Positions 10,162 to 27,730 are shown, numbered from the stretch's first letter. The stretch is 50,000 bases of DNA from Mesostigma viride (GCA_009746045.1 RPFO01000130.1:3118868-3168867); one strand, 5' to 3'. Numbers and translations: made by a program. The notes: generated from the letters alone by a model not told the origin.

Positions 10162-11243
10162 GCACGTGTAGCTTGTCTCACTGGACCCGAGTGGGACCAG
10201 CGCTATAGTGGTCACGAGGGCCGACTTGTAGTCACAAGGGCCGCATGGCCCGAGTGACTACAAGTCGTCCCGAGTGGCCACTAAAGCGCTGCGTCCCACG
10301 AGTGTCCAGTGAGACAAGCAGCTTGTCCACAAGTGGGACAAGTGCGGAACTTGTACCACTGCAGTGGGACAAGTACGAACTGGTAGATTTGTCCCGAGAT
10401 TTGGTCAGAATTGGTCCAAAGCAATGAATTTTTCATTTTTCGGACCATCGTGTCCGTAGATGGACATGAAATAAAGACGTTACGGAATCTACACCCTACA
10501 CGTGCCCCGACTGCGTCGGGGGTTCAGTTTCCAGGGAGGCGGGGAAGTTGCTTTTGAACCAGATTGCAGTACCTACCTGTTGTTTGTCCGCGTGAAAAGT
10601 TCAGTTGAACAGTAACCGCCTCGCGGAAATAAAAAAGGGAGAATCCAAGTTCCGGAGCAGTCCGGAGCCATTTGATTGTCTCCCGGAACCAGAGTGGGCC
10701 AGACAATACAGATTCCGATCTAGAAAGTGTCCAGGCCCGGAAAAGAAGCAGGCTGCCGGCAGAATATTCTTGTTGACCAGGTCCAGGCTGACAAGTCCAG
10801 TGCGCGCCGTCATGGCGCCTTTTGTAACTGCCGCGGTTTCTTGGCCACCCCTCCACAACGGTTCAGCGCGCTTCTTGGGGCGGTTTCTTGGGGGGCCACC
10901 TCCCGCCCCGCCACCCCCGCCCTTCCACCAACGATTTTCGCCGCTGATTTAATTGATCCTGACGACAGACCTCTCGTTCTGGGTTTCCGCTCATCCAGTT
11001 GAACCGTTCGATGATTGATCTACGGCCACGCATACGACCGCGCCAGGGCGCCACCTTTTCCATAGTTTCCCCAAAACCACCAACATTTCAAAAGTGTCAT
11101 ACTTTTATTTCGAACCCAAGATCCGACAGTTCAGAATGGCGGGCCGAATATCTGACGGTCAAATCTGCGAGTGGTACCAGGCAAAAAGGAATCACAGTGA
11201 TCGCAGGGAATTTGGCTGTGCACTTGTCCCACGCCGTGGACAA
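10162..11243. mobile_element. Insertion (about 1.08 kb) in the left arm of the palindrome
   Basis: Present only in the left arm: the match to the right arm stops after GGCGCTGG at 10161 and resumes with CCCCTAA at about 11244. The inserted DNA has GTGCAC near both ends, several CTTGTCCCAC/GTGGGACAAG words and an inner hairpin. No known protein was recognised. Confidence 0.55.
10171..10325. repeat. Imperfect hairpin, arms about 74 bp
   Basis: GCTTGTCTCACTGGAC...CAGCGCT..AGTGG.CAC...GACTTGTAGTCAC on the left pairs with its reverse complement ending GTCCAGTGAGACAAGC on the right, with GGGCCGCATGGCCC at the turn. It lies at the start of the left-arm insertion. Confidence 0.7.
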
Positions 11244-12198
11244 GCCCCTAAATAAGGCAGGCCAGGCATGTTGGGCTGGCTGCCGGGCCAGTGATCACGT
11301 GCTCTGTCAGGACTACAGCGAGGGGCACCAGACTTTGTGGAGAACGACCAGGGCTACACGTGAAACGTCGCGAACGGTCAGCACGCTTTGAGCAGCGGTG
11401 CCTGAGATGGCCGGCAATTTAGCCTGGTTAATTTCTGATTGCGGCAGCGCTTTTTAGTGATGCAAAATATCTACAAGTTGTATAGCTTGTGCTTGGAAAG
11501 ATTTGTTCATGAGATTTGGTTTGTGTCAGGCAAGCACCTGATCTAACGTTAAAAAAGCGCATGCTCGAGTTGCGGAACCTTGTTCAGCGTATTTTGGTCG
11601 TCACTGGCTGATGTCATGTTGGAAAGGTTAGCTTGAGCAGGTTAAAAGGATGAACAGTCGGCCATTGTGGTCGTTGTTCGTTCAGTTTTCACTTCACAAC
11701 GACGCAGTTGTCTTCATGTGATTAACTAGTAAGAACAACCCGGCCGCAACCTCCGTGATGGTTGCGAGATTGTTTTCATGGGTCAAGGCGAGATAGGCAT
11801 ACAAGTTAAGCCTTTTTGGATTTGTCTCGAGGACAGTCGTCGCAGGGACTACCAGTATGGTATAGATTCGCCTGGGCGCTGTCGGTAGCTTAGGGTGAGA
11901 GCGGTTGGCTGGGTGTTGGCATACATCCGGACAAGGCCAACTTCCGTAAGGAGAGCGGGTAGCGGATGTTCATGGTATTGGACATGCCGGACTTGCTTGC
12001 TCGAAGCTAGGCAGGCCAGGGGCTGGAATTAGCCAGTCTTTCTTGTTGATGAACATTGGTTTTGGCTAAAATGTATTCTCAATTTTATTTGTGAATAAAA
12101 AAATCTTATAATAAAGTTTATGTCATAAAGGTCGGTAGGAACTGCTCTTGCAACGGGTGGCTGCCAGTGGGGCAGAGCCCACACATCTTCTTCCGTAA

Positions 12199-12435
12199 CT
12201 AAACGAACAACCTTGTTAGGAGTCAGGCCTACCGGCCTAGTGGTGGAAAGAGGTTATTGCTTAGCCTTCAAAAGCATCTGAAGAGGTTAGGCTTTTCCCT
12301 GTAAAAAGCCATTGAAGGGGTTATTGCTAAGCCTTTAAAAGCATGCATGTTAAGGTTGTTGCTGATCCTTGAAAAGCATGGTTTTCTTCGTGCACCCAGC
12401 TGAGGGCTGGGGGGGGGTATCACCCCATTTTTTTT
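12199..12435. repeat. Palindrome loop with short direct repeats
   Basis: The unpaired centre contains three to four decayed copies of a unit containing AGGTTATTGCT(T)AGCCTT.AAAAGCAT (about 12250-12390), then a GGGGGGGG and a T run. No gene recognised. Confidence 0.55.
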
Positions 12436-12710
12436 TTACGGAAGAAGATGTGTGGGCTCTGCCCCACTGGCAGCCACCCGTTGCAAGAGCAGTTCCTACC
12501 GACCTTTATGACATAAACTTTATTATAAGATTTTTTTATTCACAAATAAAATTGAGAATACATTTTAGCCAAAACCAATGTTCATCAACAAGAAAGACTG
12601 GCTAATTCCAGCCCCTGGCCTGCCTAGCTTCGAGCAAGCAAGTCCGGCATGTCCAATACCATGAACATCCGCTACCCGCTCTCCTTACGGAAGTTGGCCT
12701 TGTCCGGATG

Positions 12711-13287
12711 TATCAAAGAGACAACCAGCGCAGGCCAGAAATCGGGAGAATCCGGACCATGGTAGCTCGAGCCTGCCGTTATCTTTTCCGCGTTTTCGAG
12801 TCGTTCAGGATGATGAAGATGAATGGTGATGGAAATGTGTATCCTTGTGCATTGAAATTATGGCTGGCTTACGTGTGGAGCGACTAGATGACCTAGACGG
12901 TGGGGCCGGAAACAGCATGCTTGATCAGGGCGTGTGTTTCTAGCCTAGCTGGCCGGGAGTGTCTAGTGGTGAGCACCAGTTGCTGCGATCGCTCTCCCAC
13001 CATTTACGAGGAAATACCCGCAAATGGAAAACCACTGAAAAGGTCTAGCTAGTCAGTCATCACGTTAGCCATGCCATGATTCCAAACGTCCAAGAACTGC
13101 ACACGGTGCAAAGGCAAAAAGCCGGAGGACAGCACTTTCAAATGTGCGGCGGGAACCAAAAGCCCGCGGATGCCAGAAAACATCGTGTTGCGGCAGCGAC
13201 GCGACGATGTGGACAACGAATCCAGTGCCAAGCTCGGAACGGCCGCAAGGGAGATCTGGCATCACAGGGTTCAGATGTGCGGAGTAT
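12711..13287 (+). mobile_element. Insertion in the right arm: MITE piece plus captured coding-like DNA
   Basis: TAT occurs at both edges (12711-12713 and 13285-13287), while the left arm has it once, so the joint looks like a small target duplication. The first part, to about 12985, is the MITE sequence starting TCAAAGAGACAACC. The second part, about 13092-13284, is open on the plus strand, reading NCTRCKGKKPED, FKCAAGTKSPRMPENIV, RQRRDDVDNESS and AAREIWHHRVQMCG. It has a CxxC pair and a polar character, resembles no family I know, and may be a captured host exon. Confidence 0.5.
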
Positions 13288-14216
13288 GCCAACACCCAGC
13301 CAACCGCTCTCACCCTAAGCTACCGACAGCGCCCAGGCGAATCTACCATACTGGTAGTCCCTGTGACGACTGTCCTCGAGACAAATCCAAAAAGGCTTAA
13401 CTTGTATGCCTATCTCGCCTTGACCCATGAAAACAATCTCGCAACCATCACGGAGGTTGCGGCCGGGTTGTTCTTACTAGTTAATCACATGAAGATGTCC
13501 AACTGCGTCGTTGTGAAGTGAAAACTGAACGAACAACGACCACAATGGCCGACTGTTCATCCTTTTAACCTGCTCAAGCTAACCTTTCCAACATGACATC
13601 AGCCGGTGACGACCAAAATACGCTGAACAAGGTTCCGCAACTCGAGCATGCGCTTTTTTAACGTTAGATCAGGTGCTTGCCTGACACAAACCAAATCTCA
13701 TGAACAAATCTTTCCAAGCACAAGCTATACAACTTGTAGATATTTTGCATCACTAAAAAGCGCTGCCGCAATCAGAAACTAACCAGGCTAAATTGCCGGC
13801 CATCTCAGGCACCGCTGCTCAAAGCGTGCTGACCGTTTGCGACGTTTCACGTGTAGCCCTGGTCGTTCTCCACAAAGTCTGGTGCCCCTCGCTGTAGTCC
13901 TGACAGAGCACGTGATCACTGGCCCGGCAGCCAGCCCAACATGCCTGGCCTGCCTTAGGGGCGCGCGCCAGCGCCTGGACTGCCCCGGTGACGACCGGTA
14001 GCCCAAATCCCCCCCTAGCCCACTGCCACAAATGCGAACGCACTTGCACTTGGACAAATTCAGAAGATCCGCCAACGATTCAGCGGACGCGTGATTCCGC
14101 GGCGCGGCGCCAAGACAAAGCGGTAAAGTAAACCGCAAAGGTTCCACGGACGTAAAAGTCACGTCACATTAGTTTACCCGCGCGTAAATAAGAACGTAAT
14201 GGACCGGCACGCGACA

Positions 14217-14440
14217 GCCATGATGATCTTCCACCCCATGCCGGCCAGGCCCCTGAGCTCTGATACATCATGGTGGTGCAGGTGCTCTTGGTGCACCTGG
14301 AGAAGGTGTAGTTTACACCCTACCCTTGCAGGAAGTAGCCCAGAGTGTATTAAAAGCCAAATGCCCCTTCTCAGGGATATGTGCTACATGTACTCCCAAC
14401 GGAGTTATGTTCCTAATTAATTAATTAATTAATTAATTGA
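14217..14440 (+). mobile_element. 3' end of ORF1 copy B with (TTAA)n tail
   Basis: Resumes the ORF1-element 3' region after the palindrome: CATGATGATCTTCC, TGATACATCATGGTGGTGCA, a GTGCACC motif, CCCCTTCTCAGGG, CCAACGGAGTTATGTTCC and a terminal (ATTA)n tract at about 14417-14440. The same order ends the copies at 31390 and 36786 on the minus strand. Confidence 0.65.
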
Positions 14441-15030
14441 AAGGTACCTTCACATATAATAATGTAACCGATTACATTTCCATGCAACCTGGTGTGACAT
14501 TGTACCGGCCATATGGTTTGTGCTACAGGAACAAGGTCGCATGGCGTGCAACCTTGATAAAAGTACATTAAAATTTCCAGGAGAGTTCCCAGGAGACAAA
14601 CGTTGTGACTCCACCAAAATCGAACAACCTCAGGACACAATGTGATTTATTATTGTAAATGGGTACACACTGTCCAGCATCGGTCGTCTCACAAGCTAAC
14701 CGCAACATCTATAGATGCTGAGAAACGAATTTTGGATCAAATTCTTCCAATATGAAATGACAGGCCTTGACCCCACAGGCTTGCATGCGAAGCCCATAAT
14801 GCAGGTAAAATTTGCCTGCGAACCAGGAGCCACAGCCGGGAGATGGCAACCATCTCATTTAGTGAATACCGGAATTTTCCCACGGCCCAAGACCTTGACC
14901 CCAAAGAATCCTCAGGCCTCCCCCCCACTTGAAGAGCCCGCCAACACATTCTGGCTCATCCTCATGGCGCGTCACAAGGTCAAGACATGCACAGGTATGG
15001 TAGTTATATACTGTCGATGCCAGCACCAAG
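14441..15030. other. Intergenic, downstream of NAA10
   Basis: No gene recognised. This is the 3' flank of the NAA10 gene, transcribed from the minus strand. No TGTAA motif for the minus strand lies close to the stop codon. Confidence 0.4.
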
Positions 15031-19832
<4,802 letters not shown>

Positions 19833-20896
19833 CTGGCGCCACGGAAACGCCACGCAGCGTGCCCACGCACACGCCCAGAATGAGCCACGGACTACGTTAG
19901 TTGCGCCCGCACATGCTCATACATGCACGCAAGATTAAAGGACGGAAACGGAAATGGGGCGAGCAGATTCCCCCGCGCTTATTCTCCTGTCGATGGCCAC
20001 GCACGAACGCCAAGATAAACAGGGCAAGGAAATTTGAACAACACATCTTATTCCGAGAAAGGCTTGATTCAAGCAAACGGTACACATACCGTTGCTTGCC
20101 GTATACACACCATGATGACGCAAACACTTAGCTACAACGTCTTAAAATATTTCCACTCCACCTGGAGCGTATCCTTACAAGATGTTATATAGATACAGCT
20201 AAACCCTGTTTACCAGGAACCAGCCAAAGGCCAACTGACCGACCGAACCGCACAAAGGCAGGGGACGTGATAAAAAAATGACGCTCGGCTTGCCACTCCT
20301 ATCGAAATGTACGCAGCACTAAAGAGATATGACTCGCGGAGCAGCTTTTGCTTCCTCACTTCCCTGCTGATCCCGGATATGGCTTCCTAGCTCCTGATGG
20401 CTGCCACCCTATGTGGCCAGCATATTATAATGCCCCGGTCTGTACCTACCTAGTCTGCGTTCAGGCGATGACAACTGACAGGATTACGAGCGCGCAACAC
20501 GTCCCACTTGGCAGTTGGCGGCTTCATCATCACTGCCAAAGTGGGCGCTTTGGCAGTGCTGGTGATGTATACTCCGATACCCGACTTTAAGATGCATACT
20601 GAAAAGCCTTGTATTTTGTTGAATCTTAAGTTCGGGTGTGTTGCATGAGAACAACAACAACAACAACAAGGCAGGCATTCTTCCCGTTCCGCTGACTTGT
20701 CAAGTTGTCATCGCGGGGGGCGAGCACGGGGGTTAGCATAACGCTGGGCACCCCTCGCAACGCAATCTGGCAGGCTATGGCGGACGTAATGGCGTTGCGC
20801 AACGCAGTGTAGGGATAGCGTGAAGTGCCAGGCGTGATAGAATTTCAGTAATTAGGATGCTCCTAACGTCTACTGCATACTTCAACAACAGCGTCG
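19833..20896. other. Divergent intergenic region between NAA10 and the sialidase-like gene
   Basis: Must hold the missing first NAA10 exon (minus strand) and both promoters, but no short exon encoding an M..IRRAT segment could be fixed. A perfect inverted repeat CACTGCCAAAG / CTTTGGCAGTG lies at 20531-20541 and 20548-20558, and a short (ACA)n at about 20650-20668. Confidence 0.5.
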
Positions 20897-23800
20897 ATGA
20901 ATTCTCCGGAGGACATGCCAGATGCCCTTACCAAGGACAACATGTCCATTCCTGTCCCAGGAATGCTGGTGCCCCTACGGCGATGGATACAGTCTGTAGG
21001 GGCGCTTGCATTGGCATGGAATAAATGGAAAACGCAGGGATTGCTCTCCCTCGCCGCTTTGATCATAATTTGTCTCCTGCTCTTTGGATCCGGGAAGCAC
21101 CCGACCTTCCCGCCCTATGAGGCTCCCAAACTCTCTCATGTGCCTGTCGTTCATCAAGAGCTTACCGTAGATCTACGACGTAAAGCTACTCCAGTAAATG
21201 GCCCACCCGTTGGGATTCAGGCGGTTTCTGGCCATGAACCTCAAAGCTACACCCCAGTGTCTATGCGCAGTCCGGAGTTCGTTTATGGTGGCACTTGGGG
21301 AATTACGCAAAAAGCCGCCCGTCTGACGGACGACGCGCCCACGCAAAGCGCGCATGCGACGACCCTTTTAACAATGGCAGGCGGCGCCATATTGTGCGCT
21401 TGGTTTGGCGGCACGTACGAGGGTTTTGAGGACGTCGGTATCTACGTGGCCACCGGGCATGTGCGGCCCAACGGCCACTCCACGTGGTCCACCCCCATCC
21501 TGGCTGCCAAGGTACGCGGCGAAGCTTTCAGGAAGCACGCATTGTCAAGCGTTTGGAAATTATGTCTGGGGAAAAATGCAACTGACTGGGAAATCTCAGA
21601 TCCCTGTCATTGGATGTTGGACCCTCCGCTGTGCGAGCCTGTCTGCCAAGGCTGGGATGGCATGCGGCGCAGCCAGGGGAACAGGACACCATGTTGCCAG
21701 CGGTGGTAGGGTGGACACACCATGTTGCCAGCGGTGGCAGGGTGGACACGTCTTTGGCCAGATGACGCACCTAGTGTTCCTGGTCAAGGCTACCGTGGTC
21801 GCACATGTCATGCCATTTTCATCCCTTTGTGTGTGCTGCACTGAACGTGAGCATTTGTTTGTGACGCGTCACGTGATTCTTGCTGCGCTGTGCGTGCGTG
21901 ACGGCCCCCGCGTGGGTGGGCAGGTCCACAGGAACGTGCCGTACAACGGGAAAGGGCTGCCGAACGAGCCCAAGAAAGAAGGGGGTGCGTATCCGCTGGT
22001 GGCCACATGGCAAGGCGGCATGCCAGGGCCCGCTTGACCCGCTCGCCGTGATCACGCGCGGCACCCTCTGGCTTGCCACGGCTTGCCCTGCCTGCTGCGT
22101 GCTGTATAGCCTGCAGGGGGCGGCGCCAGCACAGCTGCCATGTTAGCATGCCATACAGCACGCAGCAGGCAGCATGCAGTGCTCCAACCCGCGGGCACCT
22201 GCGTGGCTGCTCCCTGCCCGTCACCACCGTCATGTTAGCATTTCCTAGATCCCGTCATGCTCTGTATCATGCGTCTAGATCCCATCATGCTCTGTATCAT
22301 GCGTCTAGATCCCATCATGCTCTGTATCATGCGTCTAGATCCCGTCACGCTCTGTATCATGCGTCTAGATCCCATCACGCTCTGTATCATGCGTCTAGAT
22401 CCCGTCACGCTCTGTATCATGCGTCTAGATCCCGTCATGCTCTGTATCATGCGTCTAGATCCCGTCACGCTCTATATCATGCGTCTAGATCCCGTCACGC
22501 TCTGTATCATGCGTCTAGATCCCATCACGCTCTGTATCATGCGTCTAGATCCCGTCACGCTCTGTATCATGCGTCTAGATCCCATCATGCTCTGTATCAT
22601 GCGTCTAGATCCCGTCATGCTCTGTATCATGCGTCTAGATCCCATCACGCTCTGTATCATGCGTCTAGATCCCGTCACGCTCTGTATCATGCGTCTAGAT
22701 CCCGTCACGCTCTGTATCATGCGTCTAGATCCCATCACGCTCTGTATCATGCGTCTAGATCCCGTCACGCTCTGTATCATGCGTCTAGATCCCATCATGC
22801 TCTGTATCATGCGTCTAGATCCCGTCATGCTCTGTATCATGCGTCTAGATCCCATCACGCTCTGTATCATGCGTCTAGATCCCGTCACGCTCTGTATCAT
22901 GCGTCTAGATCCCATCACGCTCTGTATCATGCGTCTAGATCCCATCACGCTCTGTATCATGCGTCTAGATTCAGATAGGCTGCGTGCATGTCTGCGTGTA
23001 TGCGCGTGCGCGTGCCCTGAAGCGGCAGCTGCTCATTCCTCTGTGCCGTGCTGATGTGTGCTGTTTGGTGCTGATGTCTGCTGATGTCTGCTGATGCATG
23101 CGCCACCTGGCGTTATGCGTGCGCAGGCGAGCCCCACTGGAACCCGGTAGTGTTCTGCGGCGATCGGGGGAGGGGCGTCACCGCCAACGGGGAGTGCACG
23201 GGGGAGATACTGCTCTTCTTCAAGGTAGCGTGTGTGTGTGTGTGTGCTTGCAGCGCTCTTCTGCAAGGCAGCGTGTGTGATTGCAGTGCTCTTCTTCAAG
23301 GTATGCTATTTTCCTTGTCAAGGTATGCTGATTGTATTCCATGCTCTTCCCCGGGTGGTGTGTTTGTGCGGTTGCTGTAGGTGACATGTCGAGCATAGGT
23401 GCTGTAGTTGCTGCCTGCTGCTGTGGCTCGGCAACGACACCCAACTGTCACATGGTGCTGCCGCATGCGCTAGTGCACACATCGCATTGGATTGAGGTGG
23501 TGGCCTGCGTGGTTGGTGGCCATTAGTGGGTACGGCGCGTGTGGCTCTAGCGCACCGCCCATGGTAGATGAAATAGTCCTTGCTTTCTATTCTTTCTTGT
23601 ATGCTGCATGGGTGGGTGGCTGGGAGGGTAGGCAGGGCTAGCGGCAGCTAGGTGGGTGGCTGCCTGCCTGCCTGCCCGCCCGCCCGCCCGCCCGCTCGCC
23701 CGCCCGCCCGCCCGCCCGCCCGCCCGCCCGCCCGCCGCCCGCCCGCCGCCCGCCCGCCCGCCCGCCCGCCCGCCCGCCCGCCCGCCCGCCCGCCGCCCGC

Positions 23801-26800
23801 CCGCCCGCCCGCCGCCCGCCGCCCGCCCGCCTTTCGCCCGCCCGCCCGCCCGCCCGCCCGCCCGCCCGCCCGCCCGCCCGCCGCCCGCCGCCGCCCGCCC
23901 GCCCGCCCGCCCGCCCGCCCGCCCGCCCGCCCCGCCCCCCGCCCACCCGCCCGCCCGCCCGCCGCCCACCCGCCCGCCCGCCTGCCCGCAAGTGAGGGGC
24001 CCGGCAAGCCGCAGGCTTGCAGCACCGATAAACACAAACCGCTTGCAGCGCCGATGCCCCCAAGTTGGATGGGGGGTGCGTCGACCAGGTTGGCGCCACC
24101 TGCTCACTTACGATTGGGCCGACTCAGCCCATGCCACCGGGCCAATACAGTGCGGGTTGGCACCGCTGTATTCCAGCATGAATGGGAAGCTGTTTCGTGG
24201 ATGAGCTCCTTGGTCCCCGTGTCGGCGCGCTCGCGTGCATGCCTCGGCGTGCCGGTGTGATCCATGTACCTGCCCACCCACGCGCGCGCGCATGCCTGTC
24301 TCCGCCCCCCCACGCGCGCGCCCACGCCTGTCTCCGCCCCCCCACGCGCGCGCCCATGCCTGTCTCCGCCCCCCCACGCGCGCGCCCATGCCCATGCCTG
24401 TCCTGCCCCCCCCCCAGCTGGGCTGGAAGATCCACGAGTGGGAGACGTGGGTCACGCGATCGCACGACCAGGGGCAGACGTGGAGCACGCCGCAGGAGCT
24501 TGTCCGGGGGGACAAGGGGGGGAGGTGGGTGGGGGGCAAAGGGGGGGGAATTGGGGGGGGCAAAAGGTGGGACTTTGGGGGGGGGGGGGCATTAAGCGGG
24601 GGGAGGTGGGTGGAGCATGGGAGATGAGGGGGGGGGGGAGGGGGAGGGGGTCACAGGAGGAGGGGTGACATTCAGCCAAACCAAATATAGGCCGGATCCT
24701 GCAGCCGCCGGTCCAGAATGTCTGGCCCCTATTTCCACAATGGGGGCCCGTGCAGCAACCGGCACCTGTTCTAGCTGGCCCTCATCTTTTCCGCCCCTGT
24801 AGGTGAGGATCCAGGGGCCGATTTTTGTGCAGCCGTCAGCCCCTAGAGTTTGGGCCCCCACATGCTGCCGGCGCGGCATGCCGCATCATGCCACGTGGCG
24901 TCCCATCTTGCCGCAGGGTATATGCTCACAGAAGGCTTGCAGTGCAGCGCCGCTCAGCCCCTGCTGAGTGCTGACCCCAGTCACCGACCACAAGACGCTT
25001 GACGGCACGCGCGACGCATCCACAAACAATGGTGTTGGCATCCTGAATCCTCACGCCGCGCTAGAACTAACTACCGCTATAGCAGACTTGCCCAGTAGTT
25101 GCCTGTCGGCGGGGAGGCATGCCGCATCATGCCACGTGGCTCAGCATCACTAGTTTATGCCACGTGGCTCACCATGATGTGATGCCACGTGGCTCAGCAT
25201 CATGCCACGTGGCGCATCATCGTGCCAGGTAGTGCCGCGCTATAGGGGGCCAGTAATACGGGGCCACTGCCGCCGACCCTCGTTTTTCTCGCCAGCCCCT
25301 GTTTCCATATAGGGGCCGGCGCGTACCGCAGCAGTCATGCCCTGGGACGGGCCCCTAGTACCCAGGAAATTTTTGCCTGGAGATGTCACCCCTCCTGTCA
25401 CAGGTGATTGTGGGCAGGGAGAGTCAAAGGCAAGCAGTTGTGGGTATGGTCTGGCGGAATGGCTGCGGGGCCGGTCAGAGGAGGACAGGGCCTAGTGCTG
25501 CTGGCGACAAGGGGAGGCACAGGGCTGTACCCATAAGGCACAAGAGGGTGGCGAGCACAGCATGCCTTTCTGGTGGGTGAAGACACGTGGGTGGGCGGCG
25601 AGCATGCACGCACACCCTTCACCCGATGCCACGCACGTGAGGCAACTTCCCTCGCCCCTTGACCCGCAAAGGGACAGCGGGTCGCGGCAACGCGTGTGGA
25701 TGCCTGGACGGTCCAGCAGGGCCCCTCAACTGCAACGACACCCGTGGGGCAACAACCCTTGTCTCTGCACAGAACGCGTTGATGGACGTGTGGGGCATGG
25801 CCTTGTCGCTGCACAGGGAGGCCACAGGGTGGCGGCGGGTGTCAGCCCGCCGGTCACGGCTCAGTGCTGGCTCGCGTCTTGGCGGAAAGACCCTGTACAC
25901 ATGAGGACGCGACTTTTCCTGTGTAGACTTGCTTGATCGCCGGGCTGGTTGCCCTGCCTGAGTGGCTCACGCAACGTTACTGCGCGTGTTGCCCCTATTG
26001 TTGCCCGCTGCTACTGTTGCCTGCCACCCGCTCGCACCCTGCCAGGGGCCCCGTCAAGAACAAGCCCATCCTTTTGTCGGACGGCTCCTGGCTGGCCCCC
26101 GGCAGCCTCGAAGCGGGTCTCAAGAACCCAAAGGAGAAGTTCTGGCGCAGCTTTGTGGACCGCTCGGAAGACTTCGGCAAGACGTGGGTCAAGTCCCCCG
26201 AGGTGAGCTGTCTAACGTATGTGGTCGATGGAACGTGGGTAAAGCCCCCCGAGGTGAGCTGTTTAACGTATGTGGTCGATGGAACGTGGGTCAAGCCCCC
26301 CCCAGGTGAGCTGTTTAACGTATGTGGTCGATGGAACGTGGGTAAAGCCCCCCGAGGTGAGCTGTTTAACGTGTGTGGTCGATGGAACGTGGGTCAAGTC
26401 CCCGGTCAGGTGACTTCTTCGTTTGTATAGTTAGCGGCATGTGGGTGACCGTCTTGTCCAAGAGCTCCGAGTCTATGTAGCCGGACGCAGTGCGGAGTTT
26501 GGGTGTGATGTCGGTGCTGTGTATTGACACCTTTTGCGTTGTAGTGATGAATACATGCGTGTGCCTGCCTGTTCTGATAGGTAGTGTTTATTCCCATGCC
26601 CTTGACAAGCAGGGCCATGTTCGCATGCACTGACTCTTCTCCACTTCTCTCCTCTTGGCTCTTGCCCTCAAGATCATGCCGCGCCGTCGGCGTGTGGATG
26701 TGGCATCATCACCTTACGTGCTGCTCCTGCCCGCCCCCCTTTCTTCCTTACCCTCCCCAACCTCCATGGTGGCATCAGATCTTCCGCGATCCCAAGTCGG

Positions 26801-27730
26801 GCAACATCCAGCCCACGCTGTGGGAGCAGCCGCCTGGCCACGTGCACATGATGATGCGATCGTCCAAGGGCAAGACGGTGAGCGGGGCACACACCCATGG
26901 CTCGTTTTGCCGGTTGGCTCTTTGATGGTCAAGCTTGGCTCAAGCCTGATGCATGCTTGTAACCCATGGCTCATAATCCATGGCTTGAGCTGGCCTGGCA
27001 CCACTGTGACTGCCCATGTGCAGTCAACAGCACAAATACAGCCTTGCAGCACGCAGTGCTTGTGCCCCATCCAGCAAACCTGGCAGAGCGTGGCCAGCTT
27101 GCTGCCTCAAACTGGCACATCATCCCTGCTTCCTGGTTAGGCTAGGGAGTGGTTTGCCTGGCGCGCCAGCGTTGTGGTGGTCGCGGCGCCATGTGGTGCC
27201 AATTTATTTTTACATGGATCCGTGGTGGCGCCCTTGATTGTGCGTGCGATGCAGGCAAGGATCTGGCGCGCCGACTCCCACGATGGCGGCCGCACCTGGT
27301 CGCAGCCCGCGCGCACGTCACTGCCCAACAACAACAGCGGGCTGGATGTGGTCCTGCTTCCCCGCAGGTTAGGCAGGGTGGCGGCAGGCCCCCCCTCAGG
27401 CATGGCATTGTGAAGCTTTACATCTGGTTACCACTAGTCAGTCCGCAGGGTGCCTGTGACTTGCGCTGCTGTCTGGTTGCTATAGTAACTCTGCCATCAC
27501 ACAACACCATGCATCATACTAAGATGGTGCTTTGTAAGTATTTGTGACCGCCGGCATGGCCTTGATTGTATCAGTTGCTGCCACAGTAACCACTACTGCC
27601 ACAACATTTGTGCCACCACAACTACCACCACCGCAGCCACTGTTGCTGCTGCTGCTGCTGCTGCTGCCGCCGCCGCCGCCGCCGCCGCTGCTGCTGCTGC
27701 TGCCGCCGCCGCCGCCGCCGCTGCTGCTGC

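Larger units (their letters stand above)
9912..14216. mobile_element. 4.3-kb palindromic (foldback) element inserted in the ORF1 3' region
   Basis: The outer ends are TGTCGCGTGC...and its reverse complement. The left arm (9912-12198) and right arm (12436-14216) pair over about 1.2 kb each at very high identity with a few single-base differences, around a loop of about 237 bases. Each arm carries an insertion the other lacks: 10162-11243 on the left and about 12714-13284 on the right. The element splits a phrase that is continuous in the other ORF1 elements, so it is an insertion. No clear target duplication longer than two bases is visible. No conserved protein is encoded. A head-to-head assembly join of two haplotypes is the main alternative. 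Confidence 0.75.

Noticed and set aside
22073-23054. About 300-codon frame of HALYHASR repeats, also a CRISPR-like look
   Set aside because: The 30-bp units abut with no unique spacers, are intronic and open in several frames; it is a minisatellite.
23547-24260. Gly/Arg/Ala- and Pro/Ala-rich open frames
   Set aside because: Translation of the CCCG array on both strands within a sialidase-like intron.
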